64,000 nucleotides of DNA, taken from the NCBI RefSeq assembly GCF_043195125.1, contig NZ_JBAFWR010000001.1, one strand, 5' to 3'. A program made the position numbers and the translations under genes. Source of the stretch: NCEH01 sp043195125 (GTDB lineage: Bacteria; Pseudomonadota; Alphaproteobacteria; Rhizobiales; Xanthobacteraceae). Of the stretch, positions 16,415-24,455 are shown piece after piece (the stretch's first letter is position 1; every line of letters begins with the position of its first letter). A model generated the notes under the pieces. That model was not told the DNA's origin and did no database searches. It saw nothing but the letters and a program-made list of their open reading frames with translations.

Positions 16415-16929
16415 CAGACCCCCTTAAAGGCGCCGACAGCGCCGGATGCACCGCCGATGAGGAACGGCAGGAAGGAGGGCTTGGCGGCCCGCTGGACGGA
16501 GTTGATGCGGGACTGGGTGTTGGCCTTCACCTCCTGCGTCTGGGCCGTGATGCTGTCGGTGGTCATCTGATACTGGCTGTCGATGGCCTCGGACTTGCGG
16601 CCCTGCTGGGCGCCGAGATCGCCGAGGAGCGCATCCACGGAGAGGCCGGTGACGCCAGCTTCGCCTGCCGAGGTGCGGGCGGTGCTGCGGGCTCGCAGGC
16701 CCTCCAGGTCGTTCTGAAAGAGCTGCTGGCTGGAGGCGGCCCGCTCCTGGGTGCGCTTATGGGTGAGGGCGTTGTACTGGTCGCCGGCGGCTCGGTTGGC
16801 CTCGGCGGCATTGTCCATGTAGAGCTGGTTCTGCTGGTTGGCCTGCTTCACGGCTCCGGCGTAACCGGCGACCGCTCCGCCAATGCTCAACGCCGCCGAC
16901 ACCAGTGGTAGGGCTGCGACTAGGCACAT
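16414..16929 (-). CDS. internal virion protein B (T7 gp14-like)
   Basis: 171 aa. A hydrophobic, Gly/Ala-rich N-terminus (LVAALPLVSAALSIGGAVAG) is followed by a long Gln/Asn-rich coiled coil and a Gly-rich end (FLIGGASGAVGAFKGV). This is the layout of T7 gp14, the component that inserts in the outer membrane during DNA ejection. The ATG at 16929 lies inside the end of the gp13-like gene, overlapping by 10 bp. Confidence 0.85.
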   Translation of the reverse strand: MCLVAALPLVSAALSIGGAVAGYAGAVKQANQQNQLYMDNAAEANRAAGDQYNALTHKRTQERAASSQQLFQNDLEGLRARSTARTSAGEAGVTGLSVDALLGDLGAQQGRKSEAIDSQYQMTTDSITAQTQEVKANTQSRINSVQRAAKPSFLPFLIGGASGAVGAFKGV

Positions 16930-17381
16930 ATGCGTCTTTCGAATTCGATGAAGGGAAGGCTTGCCGCTCCCCATCTTTCGACGCGGCGGAGCATGGTGAA
17001 CCCCATCCACTCCAGCCACCGGATATGGCGGGTGTTGCGGGCATCCACCATGTTGGTGAGAAGCGGGTAGCGCTGGTGCTGGTCTTCGACCCAGAGCTTG
17101 GCATGGGCCAGGAAGTCACGCTGGTGCTTGGCGATCAGATCGCTGCCCAGCATCCACACAATCCCAATTCCTGGGAAGTTGACCACGTGGTCCACGCCGC
17201 AGAGGCCGGCCAGCTCGTGGGTGTCGGTGAACATGGCCCAGGCATCACCGCCGACGCAGGCCGGCAGGATCAGCTCGGGCGGGGCGCCGGTGAGCGCCAG
17301 GACCTCCGCCCGGTCCGCTTTGCGCAGAAGGGGGCAGAGGTCACGGGCATGCTGGACCGTCGCGGGGACGGTGTAGCCCAT
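16920..17381 (-). CDS. internal virion protein A (T7 gp13-like, GNAT-like fold)
   Basis: 153 aa, against 138 in T7. The C-terminal part (LLTNMVDARNTRHIRWLEWM) matches the conserved part of gp13, which resembles an acetyltransferase fold. In T7 the protein is needed for correct virion assembly. The start at ATG 17381 overlaps the tail tube B stop. Context between gp12- and gp14-like genes supports the call. Confidence 0.85.
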   Translation of the reverse strand: MGYTVPATVQHARDLCPLLRKADRAEVLALTGAPPELILPACVGGDAWAMFTDTHELAGLCGVDHVVNFPGIGIVWMLGSDLIAKHQRDFLAHAKLWVEDQHQRYPLLTNMVDARNTRHIRWLEWMGFTMLRRVERWGAASLPFIEFERRICA

Positions 17382-19879
17382 CAGATTTGAAGGGCCGTGG
17401 CGTTGTAGGTGCCGCGCCAACGGGCCGAGACGAAGCTGGAGGGGAGCCAGCTATCGTTCACCAGCTCGATCACGACGCGGTCGGAGCGGCTCATGATGGG
17501 CGTCGAGATGCGGGCGCTCTCCAGTTCGACGCGGTTGAAGACGTGCTTGGTGTCGCCGAACACCCGCCCGAAGTATGGGTAGGACTTGGTGCTGCGCCCG
17601 TCCACGGTCACCTCCACGCGGAAGTAGCCGGTCTGGTCGTGGGTCAGGCTCAGATGCAGGAGCTGGAGGCGCCCACCGATCATGGTGACCATGCCGCCGT
17701 TCGCGGATTGCTGCCGGTGGTACATGGTGGAGAAGCGGTAGCGGCTCTCGTAGAGCACCCCGCAGAAGACCTTGACGTTGACGCTGTTGCCTTTGACCGT
17801 GAGCGCGTAGCCGTTGCGGGCGATCACCTCAAGCTGCTCGGCTCGCTGGCCTGAGACAGCCACAGCTTCCAGGGTGTCGGTCACCGGGTATGGAAGCTGA
17901 TAGGTGGTGCGGTCGTTGAAGGCATCATAGGCGCCGCCGGAGAGCACGATGCGCCGATCAAGGTGCACCATGAATTCGGGGGGCTCGTCGAAGGCTGCGG
18001 GTTGCATCCGCATGCGCTCCAGATAGATGCCGTCCACGCGCTGGGTGACCACGTAGAGGTCGGAGTTGAGGAACGCCATGCTCACCACCCGCGCCGCCGA
18101 GGGCGTGGACCATCGGGACCAGGAGGACTGGAGCTTCTGGTCGCCCGACCAGTAATAGCGGTAGATGTAGATGGCGCCGGGGTCCCCGTCCGTGGTGACA
18201 GCCAGGGTCTCCTCATCGGAGCTGCCGACGATCTGCCGGACCCCGCTCGGGATGTAATTGGGGACGTGGGAGGTGACGTTGTCGGCCTCGGCGGTCTCCG
18301 TGTTCTTGTCCACGAGATAGTCGTAGACCACGGCCCAGTCCTTGTTCACCACGGCGTCCGACACGAAGAACACGCTCTTGCCGCAGACCGCCGGGGCGAC
18401 GCGGGTGGAGCAGGAATATTCGGTCAGGGGCCGCAGGGACACGCTCTTGGGCGTCAGGAGGTCGTTGCCGGCCAGCCGGAACTGCGTGTCGGCCGACAGC
18501 AGCACCAGATAGTCCTGGGTCGGCACGGCGTGGCGCAGGATCGAGACCTTCACATGGCTCGCGGCCACGTCGATGGGGTCATCGTCCAGCAGCGCGGTGG
18601 CGGTGGTGCGGAAGAAGTTGAAGAATGACCCGGAGCGGGACATCACCACGTTCTCGTCACTGAGGAACCCCAGGCGATTGCGGTGGAAGAAGATGTCCTC
18701 CAGGGTCCGGCCGACGAAGGACGGGTCGGGATTGATGTCGACCCCGTCGCCGCACTCGCGCTCGTCCCAGCTCGCCGGCTTGAACGTGAAGTGCCCGTCC
18801 GCCTCGCGCACCAGGATATGGGGCATAGTGCTGGGGTCGAGCCCGAGACAGGTGCCGGGCGCAACGCTCTCCTTCCAGATCACCTGGGAGTTGGCATCGT
18901 CCCCGCCGTCCTTGGTGGCCTTGACCCAGTAATTGTCGGAGGTCGAGGTGTCGGTGCCGGAGATCTGGACCACGAAGTCCTTCGGCGCGAACGCCGGGAG
19001 GTCGGTGAATTTCTGCACCGAGCCCTTGGACACCTTCATGGCGTTGCCGTTGTAGCCATCGTCAACGCTGAGGGAGAAGTCCTGCCCGTCCCAGCGGTTG
19101 ACGTAGATCGTACTCTGGTAGCGCTGGAGGGTCCAGCCGTTCTGCGGCGTGATGCCCTGGTGGTTCATGATGCGGACGACGAGGCCGTGGTTGTCCACGA
19201 TCTGGTAATTGTCCTCGGAGAACCCCCAGATCACCTGGTTCTCGTTACCGCTCGGCCCCACATAGAAGGAGCCGCCGGGCAAAGGCAGGCCGCTGATGAG
19301 GATGTTGGCGATCCAGTCGGTGCCCGCCGCAACCGCAGAGGTCGCAAGGCCGGCGCCGGGGGTCTTGTAGGAGCCCACCAGATTGCCGTTGATGGTGACA
19401 TTGTAGGTGCGGCTGTAATTGCCCTGCACCACATAGATCAGCGCCTCGTGCGGCCGGGTCGGGGAGAAGCTGGCAGAACGCTGGACCACCTTCTTGCGGT
19501 TCACAATGAAGGTGTAGTCGGCCACGGTGAGGGCCTTGAAGTCGGCCGCCTCGTCGGTGGCGTCGGCGAGATAGCCCCAGCCGTTGGGGGCATCCACGAA
19601 GCGCTCGTTGCCGGCGAAGTCGAACACCCGGATGCCGGAACGGCTGATGGTGGTGACGTAACGCTCGTCGGCGTCACGGTCGATCATGTGCATGGAGAGG
19701 TTGGTGGAGAACACCGGGAGCTTGGCGACCACCTCCATGGGCGGACGCTTCTTCAAGCCGCCGACGATGGTGGAATAGAAGTTCTCCTGGCTCTCACATT
19801 GGGTCGGCAGGCGCAGGGCCACGGCCTGCTGGGAAACACCGGAATAGAGATTGGCGATATCGCCGGAGACGTGGCTCAC
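17381..19879 (-). CDS. tail tubular protein B (T7 gp12-like)
   Basis: The nozzle of the short tail. The 832-aa product (T7 gp12 is about 794) begins with the family signature GDIANLYSGVSQQAVALRLP and ENFYSTIVGGLKKRPP. The long beta-propeller-like body follows. The start is GTG 19879, overlapping the tail tube A stop as GTGA, a clear case of translational coupling with a non-ATG start. Confidence 0.93.
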   Translation of the reverse strand: MSHVSGDIANLYSGVSQQAVALRLPTQCESQENFYSTIVGGLKKRPPMEVVAKLPVFSTNLSMHMIDRDADERYVTTISRSGIRVFDFAGNERFVDAPNGWGYLADATDEAADFKALTVADYTFIVNRKKVVQRSASFSPTRPHEALIYVVQGNYSRTYNVTINGNLVGSYKTPGAGLATSAVAAGTDWIANILISGLPLPGGSFYVGPSGNENQVIWGFSEDNYQIVDNHGLVVRIMNHQGITPQNGWTLQRYQSTIYVNRWDGQDFSLSVDDGYNGNAMKVSKGSVQKFTDLPAFAPKDFVVQISGTDTSTSDNYWVKATKDGGDDANSQVIWKESVAPGTCLGLDPSTMPHILVREADGHFTFKPASWDERECGDGVDINPDPSFVGRTLEDIFFHRNRLGFLSDENVVMSRSGSFFNFFRTTATALLDDDPIDVAASHVKVSILRHAVPTQDYLVLLSADTQFRLAGNDLLTPKSVSLRPLTEYSCSTRVAPAVCGKSVFFVSDAVVNKDWAVVYDYLVDKNTETAEADNVTSHVPNYIPSGVRQIVGSSDEETLAVTTDGDPGAIYIYRYYWSGDQKLQSSWSRWSTPSAARVVSMAFLNSDLYVVTQRVDGIYLERMRMQPAAFDEPPEFMVHLDRRIVLSGGAYDAFNDRTTYQLPYPVTDTLEAVAVSGQRAEQLEVIARNGYALTVKGNSVNVKVFCGVLYESRYRFSTMYHRQQSANGGMVTMIGGRLQLLHLSLTHDQTGYFRVEVTVDGRSTKSYPYFGRVFGDTKHVFNRVELESARISTPIMSRSDRVVIELVNDSWLPSSFVSARWRGTYNATALQI

Positions 19880-20466
19880 GTGCGGGAACGAAGCCGCAGG
19901 ATGCGCTGTGGGGTCGGCGCGTCGAGAACGTTCAGGTCCTCGTTCTCGGCCTCATCGGAGAGGAACTCGGACCATGCCTGCTTGACATCCTTCTCGGAGA
20001 AGGAATGCGCCGTGGCATCGCCGAGGAACTGGTCCTGAAAGCGCAGGCCCGCCGAGGCCATGATGTAGCTGCGGGCGGTCTCGGGCAGCTCCTCGAACGG
20101 GAGGCCGATGACCAAGTCCAGCACCACGGGCTTGCCGATGGCATAGGTGTGGGCGACCGGGTCGTAGAGACGCAGGCCGCGCTGCACGAGGTCGAACTGG
20201 ACGTCGGAAGGATCGACCTTGAGGGTGTTGGCGGGGAGGATGATCTCGCCGTTGACGCTGGGCGTCAGCCGGTACGCGATCTCGGTGTTGAAGGACCAGC
20301 CTGATTTCTGGAGCTGCCGGCTAAATCGGCGGAGGTTGGTCAGGGCGGCGGCAGCGTCAACGGGGAGAACACCCAGAAGGGTGTCCACCGGGCTCTCTCC
20401 GATTGCGGCAAGGAGCGCGTTGACCGCCTCGATTTCTGTCGAAGGGGTGAGGATGTCGGTGGACAT
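19876..20466 (-). CDS. tail tubular protein A (T7 gp11-like)
   Basis: The gatekeeper ring between portal and nozzle. It is 196 aa, the same length as T7 gp11. Typical features are EIEAVNALLAAIGESPVDTL at the N-terminus, SGWSFNTE near residue 55, and the C-terminal helix with FQDQFLGD. ATG 20466. It is separated from the capsid gene by a strong terminator, as gene 11 is in T7. Confidence 0.93.
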   Translation of the reverse strand: MSTDILTPSTEIEAVNALLAAIGESPVDTLLGVLPVDAAAALTNLRRFSRQLQKSGWSFNTEIAYRLTPSVNGEIILPANTLKVDPSDVQFDLVQRGLRLYDPVAHTYAIGKPVVLDLVIGLPFEELPETARSYIMASAGLRFQDQFLGDATAHSFSEKDVKQAWSEFLSDEAENEDLNVLDAPTPQRILRLRSRT

Positions 20467-20477
20467 GGACCTGACGC

Positions 20478-20508
20478 AAAAAGGCGGGAGCCCCGAAGGA
20501 CCCCCGCC
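20478..20508 (-). terminator. rho-independent terminator after the capsid gene (Tphi analogue)
   Basis: Read on the minus strand, GGCGGGGGTCC-TTCG-GGGCTCCCGCC forms a GC-rich stem closed by a TTCG tetraloop and is followed by TTTTT. It lies 28 bp past the capsid stop and before the tail tube A gene, the same place as Tphi in T7. It would set a high capsid-to-tail mRNA ratio. Confidence 0.9.
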
Positions 20509-20535
20509 GATTGCTGTGGTTGATGTTGCTGTGGA

Positions 20536-21480
20536 TCAGCCGGCGACGGCGCCGGTGGCGATCTCGATGGCGCACTCGGGGCGGAGAATGCCGTGGCCCA
20601 CGAGATACTTGGCGACGAAGAACGTGCCCTGACGGCGGATTTCGTACTCGGACTCCACGCCCACATCCATGAGCTGGACGGTGCCGGCGGCCATCTTGTT
20701 GAAGATGAGGCCAACCGTGGTGCGGAAGTCGCCCTGGTACTTGGTCGGGCCGGTCGTGATCTGGGTGGACGGGACGTGGTTGGACTTCACGATGGGGAAG
20801 CCCGCCACGGTGTCCACCTTGCCCTGGGCCACACCGCCGGTGCCGCCGAGTTCCTTGTTCACGAGGCGGTCGCGCTGGGCCAACAGGTAATACTGGGCCG
20901 GACGGAACACCGCCTGGGTGTCGTTGAGGCCGACGTTCTTCTCGTCGAGCGTCTGGGCAGCGGTGAACAGGGCCGCTTCGAGCTTGGCCGCGTCCGTCGC
21001 CATGGCGGCGTCGGTGATGCGGGAGCCGCCGGAACGGCCGGTCAGGTTGCTGGCGGAGCGGGCCGCGAGGGCGATCACGCGGGCAACGTGGGTGTCGTAC
21101 TGATACGCCAGTTCCTGGCCCAGCTCGGAGCTGTACGGGCCGCGAACGTCATAGTGGTTCATCGCCTCGTCCACGTTCGCGATGAACACGTTGGACTGGA
21201 GGAGATCGTCGACCGTCAGGATGGTCTCACCGTGGGTGATGACCGAACCGTCGATCCAGTTACCGGGCGTATGGTAGGCGGAGTTCGCCCGGCCGATCAT
21301 CGGGAACGAGGCGGACTTGCCGCTGGCGATCTGCCGGACGAAATGCAGAGCCTTGAAGATGTTGGTGCGCTCGAATTCCGTGAGCACTTCGCCCGCGAAA
21401 ATCTTGAGGAAGAGCGCCTGAACGTCGCCGGCGCCGTTGATCTGGCCAAGGCGGGAGACGGTGGTGTCGGGATAAGCCAT
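20536..21480 (-). CDS. major capsid protein (T7 gp10-like)
   Basis: 314 aa, compared with 345 for T7 gp10A. Features of the HK97-fold T7 group are the N-terminal LFLKIFAGEVLTEFERTNIF, FPMIGRANSAYHTPG, DDLLQSNVFIANVDEAMNHY and the C-terminal EYEIRRQGTFFVAKYLVGHG. ATG 21480 has only a weak AGG upstream; the leader contains two hairpins. In T7 gene 9 (scaffold) directly precedes this gene. Here the lysis genes and an opposing regulator gene come between. Confidence 0.95.
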   Translation of the reverse strand: MAYPDTTVSRLGQINGAGDVQALFLKIFAGEVLTEFERTNIFKALHFVRQIASGKSASFPMIGRANSAYHTPGNWIDGSVITHGETILTVDDLLQSNVFIANVDEAMNHYDVRGPYSSELGQELAYQYDTHVARVIALAARSASNLTGRSGGSRITDAAMATDAAKLEAALFTAAQTLDEKNVGLNDTQAVFRPAQYYLLAQRDRLVNKELGGTGGVAQGKVDTVAGFPIVKSNHVPSTQITTGPTKYQGDFRTTVGLIFNKMAAGTVQLMDVGVESEYEIRRQGTFFVAKYLVGHGILRPECAIEIATGAVAG

Positions 21481-21549
21481 GTGTGGGAAAGCCTGAATGC
21501 TTGAGGATGGAAGTCCTCGGCATCGGCACGTGGTCGGTAGTTCTCGGCG

Positions 21550-21618
21550 CTCCCCACCTCGGCGGGGAGAGCGAGAGCCGCTGTTATGCGGAGCCGTGGT
21601 CGCCCCCTAGAGAGGGGC
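21550..21618 (-). promoter_or_regulatory. two hairpins in the capsid mRNA leader
   Basis: CTCCCC (21550-21555) pairs with GGGGAG (21564-21569), and GCCCC (21602-21606) with GGGGC (21614-21618). Both lie 70-140 bp before the capsid ATG. They could be processing sites or stabilise the mRNA; neither has a U-run. Confidence 0.4.
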
Positions 21619-21704
21619 ACGACGTCACGAGCATTCAGGTATGGCTGATGAAAATCATTGGTGGCCGCCACCTAACGTGCGCGGTCAGGCCTGTGAATTA
21701 ACCC

Positions 21705-21713
21705 TGTGGATAA
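21705..21713 (-). promoter_or_regulatory. second perfect DnaA box
   Basis: TGTGGATAA on the plus strand is the exact consensus in reverse. It lies 46 bp upstream of the -35 hexamer of the plus-strand promoter. DnaA could affect that promoter, or the site may be fortuitous. Confidence 0.5.
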
Positions 21714-21758
21714 CGGGCTAAAAGCAACCGTAAAAAGGCGCATTCCAACCGAAAGATT

Positions 21759-21795
21759 TGACAGACAGTGAAAATGTGGTACAGAATGGGTACCT
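21759..21795 (+). promoter_or_regulatory. sigma70-like promoter with overlapping palindrome
   Basis: TTGACA at 21759-21764 is followed after 16 bp by TACAGAAT (21781-21788). The only other plus-strand gene in the phage is at 2556. The perfect inverted repeat GGTAC-AGAATGG-GTACC at 21779-21795 covers the -10 element, a classic position for an autorepressor. The downstream stretch (ATGTGCATAAAGATGCAT) has further half-site-like repeats. A host promoter here would be active in the prophage state. Confidence 0.65.
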
Positions 21796-21872
21796 TCATA
21801 AAATATGTGCATAAAGATGCATTCCGCCCTATATCGCGGGGGCGAATGGCGTCATTATGGCTTGCTTGAGTC

Positions 21873-21906
21873 GGCTCGGGGTGCAGCTACGAACTGCCCC
21901 CGAGCC
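21873..21906 (+). promoter_or_regulatory. long hairpin in the 5' leader of the plus-strand HTH gene
   Basis: GGCTCGGGG (21873-21881) pairs with CCCCGAGCC (21898-21906), and GCAG with CTGC extends the stem after a one-base bulge, leaving a 7-base loop. The leader from the promoter to the ATG is over 200 bases, long for such a small gene, so RNA-level control is possible. No U-run follows, so it does not look like an ordinary terminator. Confidence 0.5.
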
Positions 21907-22024
21907 AGGCCATAAAATTGCTTCGCTGGCCACTGTGCCGCGAGGGTTAGCTCTCGGATTAGCAACGCGGAGCATACCCTCAAGCGCCTTGGACGCAAGT
22001 AGCGAAGTTCATATGGAGTCACAT

Positions 22025-22258
22025 ATGGACGCAGTTACCATCGCACCGGGTATCAATCGCCGCCTTTTCAAGCGGTCCCCCAAAATGACCGCGACCATGT
22101 GCCGGATCGCCGTTGCCTTGCGTGGCCAAGGCTACCCCCAGCACGAAGTCGGTGCGTATCTGGGCGTCAGCCAGAGCACCATCAGCAAGACGTTGAAGAA
22201 GTTGCGCTTGCAAGCGCACGGGTTTCCTACCCTTCCCGGTTTTGACTTCTCACGATAA
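22025..22258 (+). CDS. small HTH DNA-binding protein, candidate lysogeny regulator
   Basis: A 77-aa protein on the plus strand, opposite to all lytic genes around it. ATG 22025 has GGAG six bases upstream. The C-terminal half holds a helix-turn-helix of resolvase/sigma type (VGAYLGVSQSTISKTLKKLR) preceded by MTATMCRIAVALRGQGYPQ. Its own promoter overlaps a palindrome, and a terminator follows the stop. By orientation and architecture it is the best candidate in the window for a prophage-expressed repressor, but no close family is recognised and the phage's left end is not seen. Confidence 0.8.
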   Translation: MDAVTIAPGINRRLFKRSPKMTATMCRIAVALRGQGYPQHEVGAYLGVSQSTISKTLKKLRLQAHGFPTLPGFDFSR

Positions 22259-22265
22259 CATGGGA

Positions 22266-22293
22266 GGTCCCGGCAAATGCCGGGGCCACCTTT
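22266..22293 (+). terminator. terminator between HTH gene and o-spanin gene (convergent)
   Basis: GGTCCCGGC (22266-22274) pairs with GCCGGGGCC (22279-22287; one G-T pair) around an AAAT loop, followed by ACCTTTAA. It lies between the convergent stop codons of the HTH gene and the o-spanin gene, so it may act in both directions. Confidence 0.7.
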
Positions 22294-22501
22294 AATCGCA
22301 CACGTCCAGCTTCTGGTAATGCTTCTCCAGCCCTACCACCCACTCCGCCGACTTGGGATCGGAGCGGCCGGAAGCTGCGAGCGCGTCAACGACGGCGGGC
22401 GGGGGCGCCGCCAGCACCGGGCATTTAACCGCCCGAACGGGAGCGGTCACGCAGCCGCTCAATAGCACCATCGAAATCAAGAGGGGCGCGATCAGTCGCA
22501 T
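22292..22501 (-). CDS. o-spanin lipoprotein (Rz1-like)
   Basis: A 69-aa lipoprotein. The signal peptide MRLIAPLLISMVLLSGC ends in the lipobox LSGC, and a Pro-rich short periplasmic part follows. The gene starts inside the i-spanin gene in another frame and overlaps it by 77 bp, the nested arrangement characteristic of Rz/Rz1 pairs. With the i-spanin it would fuse inner and outer membranes in the last step of lysis. Confidence 0.88.
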   Translation of the reverse strand: MRLIAPLLISMVLLSGCVTAPVRAVKCPVLAAPPPAVVDALAASGRSDPKSAEWVVGLEKHYQKLDVCD

Positions 22502-22679
22502 CCCAGCGTTGCTCCACTTGTTTGACGGCCTCCTCCTGCGAAGCCCGCTCGGACGCCACCCCACCCTTGCGGCCCTTCAGGAACGCCCAGGCGAGGGCGC
22601 TCCCGATGAGGCCGAAGATGGCGAGGTACTTCTTGAACGGGGCCAGCAGGGTTACGACCCATGCGAGAATGGCGGCCAT
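22425..22679 (-). CDS. i-spanin (Rz-like)
   Basis: 84 aa with a hydrophobic N-terminus (ILAWVVTLLAPF, then YLAIFGLIGSALAWAFL) and a charged helical periplasmic part (ERASQEEAVKQVEQRWDAT). The start ATG 22679 overlaps the endolysin stop (TGATG). The overlap with the lipoprotein gene supports the spanin call. It is shorter than lambda Rz. Confidence 0.82.
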   Translation of the reverse strand: MAAILAWVVTLLAPFKKYLAIFGLIGSALAWAFLKGRKGGVASERASQEEAVKQVEQRWDATDRAPLDFDGAIERLRDRSRSGG

Positions 22680-23485
22680 CAGGCGGTCTTCGCCCGGCTG
22701 CGCCACACATAGATGCCGGCCCCAACCAGGAGCACGGCGGCGATAATTGCCAGTACCCAGGGCGAACCCATGGAACTGGCGAGGCCGCTGACCGAAGCCA
22801 CGGCGTTACGGGCCGAGTCCGCCATGCCAGTGGCAACGTCGGTGCCCTCCTTCACGGCGATCAACGTGGCAGCAGTGCCCCCGCCCAGAACGATGCCGCG
22901 CTTGGTGCCAGGGTTCGGCGGCGCGTCGACCCGCTCGGGCACGTTCTCGACTTCATGGTCCTGCGGCAGAGCCTTGGGTCGGGCATCCCACAGCGCCTGC
23001 TCGCCGTCGCGGCGGCGGATGAGGCCATTCATGACCTCGCCCTCGGAGCGGATATAGAGGTCGAACTTGGCGCGGGTGCCGGCATAGTCCCCCTTGTTCA
23101 GGGGCGCGATGAGCTTCTTGAGATTGGCCTCGCCGCAATTGAAGGTGAACGACACGAGGGCGTCGAACTGGCCCTGCGTGATCTTCACCTTCACCAGCCG
23201 GTTGACCGCTTCCTCGCACTCGTCGAGATCGACGTCGAGGATCTTGGAAGCCTCGGCCTCGGTCAGGCGGATGCCGGGGACAACCTTGAGCGGGTACTTG
23301 GCGCTGTCGGTGTGGCCGTAACCCACGGTGGCGGTACCGCCCTTGAGAAGCGGCCCGCCTTTCCATTCGGGGTACTTGCCCTTCACCGCCGGGCGGTGGT
23401 CGTCATAGGGGTAGGCGACGAAGCTCTCGTAGCCTTTGATGAAGTTGAGCCCTTCGAGGGAAAGGCTCAGATCGTTGATGGGCAT
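22679..23485 (-). CDS. endolysin: GH24 lysozyme with C-terminal membrane segment
   Basis: 268 aa. Residues 1-160 form a T4/lambdoid-type lysozyme: catalytic Glu in FIKGYES, then GGTATVGYGHT with the conserved Gly-Thr block, and FDALVSFTFNCG. A linker follows (PPNPGTKRG), and after it a ~75-residue domain that ends in a clear TM helix (WVLAIIAAVLLVGAGIYVW) and basic tail. T7 uses an amidase (gp3.5) instead, so this is a replacement. There is no separate canonical holin in the cassette, so the TM domain may matter for export or lysis timing. Confidence 0.9.
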   Translation of the reverse strand: MPINDLSLSLEGLNFIKGYESFVAYPYDDHRPAVKGKYPEWKGGPLLKGGTATVGYGHTDSAKYPLKVVPGIRLTEAEASKILDVDLDECEEAVNRLVKVKITQGQFDALVSFTFNCGEANLKKLIAPLNKGDYAGTRAKFDLYIRSEGEVMNGLIRRRDGEQALWDARPKALPQDHEVENVPERVDAPPNPGTKRGIVLGGGTAATLIAVKEGTDVATGMADSARNAVASVSGLASSMGSPWVLAIIAAVLLVGAGIYVWRSRAKTA

Positions 23486-24270
23486 CAGAACTTGGACTGG
23501 AGGACGCGCTGCTCGACCAGCTTCCGGTAGGCCGGATCGGTCTTGTATCGGGGGTCGCTCATGGCGGTGGTCATCTCGGCGCGGGAGGCATAGCCGGCAT
23601 CGCTGGCGACCGCCGGGGCACCGCCGGTGATGAGCTGGGGCCGCTTGCCGTTCTCCGCCTCGAAGCGGGAGCGCAGGCCACGGATGGCGAACAGGGCGGC
23701 ATTGACGTCGCCGCTCGATACCGTGGCATCGAACAGGTCCGCCTCGGCCTTGGTCAGGGACTTGGAAGCCCAGGTGACCATGTCCTTGTAGCCGTCAGCG
23801 CCGCCGCCGGCCTTGATAAGCTCGGCTTCCTGGTTGGAACGGCGGACCTTCTGACCTTCGATGAAGTCGTCCACCACCTGCCGGGCTTGATCGCCGAGCT
23901 GGGCCTTGAGGGCTTCGGCGATCTTGTCGCGGCCCTCGGCGGAGACGTCGCCGGTGGTGTCGAACTCGGTCTGCCACGGCGCCACGTTGAGGCCGGCGGC
24001 GGCAACCGCATCCTTGGCGGCTTCCTGCGCGGCGTCGGGCGCCGGAGGATCTACCGCCGGCGGCGTGACAGGGGCTGCATCGGCGGCGGGCGGGGTTACG
24101 GGCGCGTCGGTGGCGGGCTTCTTGAGAGCCGCCAGCTCCTGCTGGACGCGGGTCAGCTCGGCCTTGGTGTCGGCCAGGGCTTTCTCGGTGCCGGCCAGGG
24201 CCTGGGTTTCGGCGGGGGCCGGGGCTTCCGCGCCGGTCGGGGGCGTGGTGAAGACGACGGTATCGACCAT
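23485..24270 (-). CDS. capsid assembly scaffold protein (T7 gp9-like)
   Basis: 261 aa (T7 about 307). Acidic and Ala/Pro-rich N-terminal half with a coiled coil (TEKALADTKAELTRVQQELA), and a conserved C-terminus with YKDMVTWASKSLTKAEADLF and DPAYRKLVEQRVLQSKF. Scaffolds of the T7 group end in a basic helix like this one, which binds the inner capsid surface. The start overlaps the preceding gene's stop (TGATG). It is separated from the capsid gene by the lysis cassette and regulator. Confidence 0.9.
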   Translation of the reverse strand: MVDTVVFTTPPTGAEAPAPAETQALAGTEKALADTKAELTRVQQELAALKKPATDAPVTPPAADAAPVTPPAVDPPAPDAAQEAAKDAVAAAGLNVAPWQTEFDTTGDVSAEGRDKIAEALKAQLGDQARQVVDDFIEGQKVRRSNQEAELIKAGGGADGYKDMVTWASKSLTKAEADLFDATVSSGDVNAALFAIRGLRSRFEAENGKRPQLITGGAPAVASDAGYASRAEMTTAMSDPRYKTDPAYRKLVEQRVLQSKF

Positions 24271-24455
24271 CAGAAGCTCTCGATCACGAGGCCGTTGGGC
24301 AGCTCAGTCGTGGCGCCGGGGACCACATTGGGCGGCAGGTCCGGCGGGGCGATCTCGGGAACAGCCGCACCAGCGGGGGCGGTCGTGGGCTTACGGGGCT
24401 TTTGGGCCTTCGCCGCGAGGTCGGCGGCGGTCGGCGTGGAGGTTTCGTCGGTCAT
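24270..24455 (-). CDS. hypothetical Pro/Ala-rich protein (61 aa)
   Basis: A low-complexity, probably disordered 61-aa protein (Thr/Pro/Ala-rich). The ATG at 24455 overlaps the portal stop as ATGA, and the stop overlaps the scaffold start. T7-like phages often have a small gene between portal and scaffold. No function is known to me. Confidence 0.7.
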   Translation of the reverse strand: MTDETSTPTAADLAAKAQKPRKPTTAPAGAAVPEIAPPDLPPNVVPGATTELPNGLVIESF

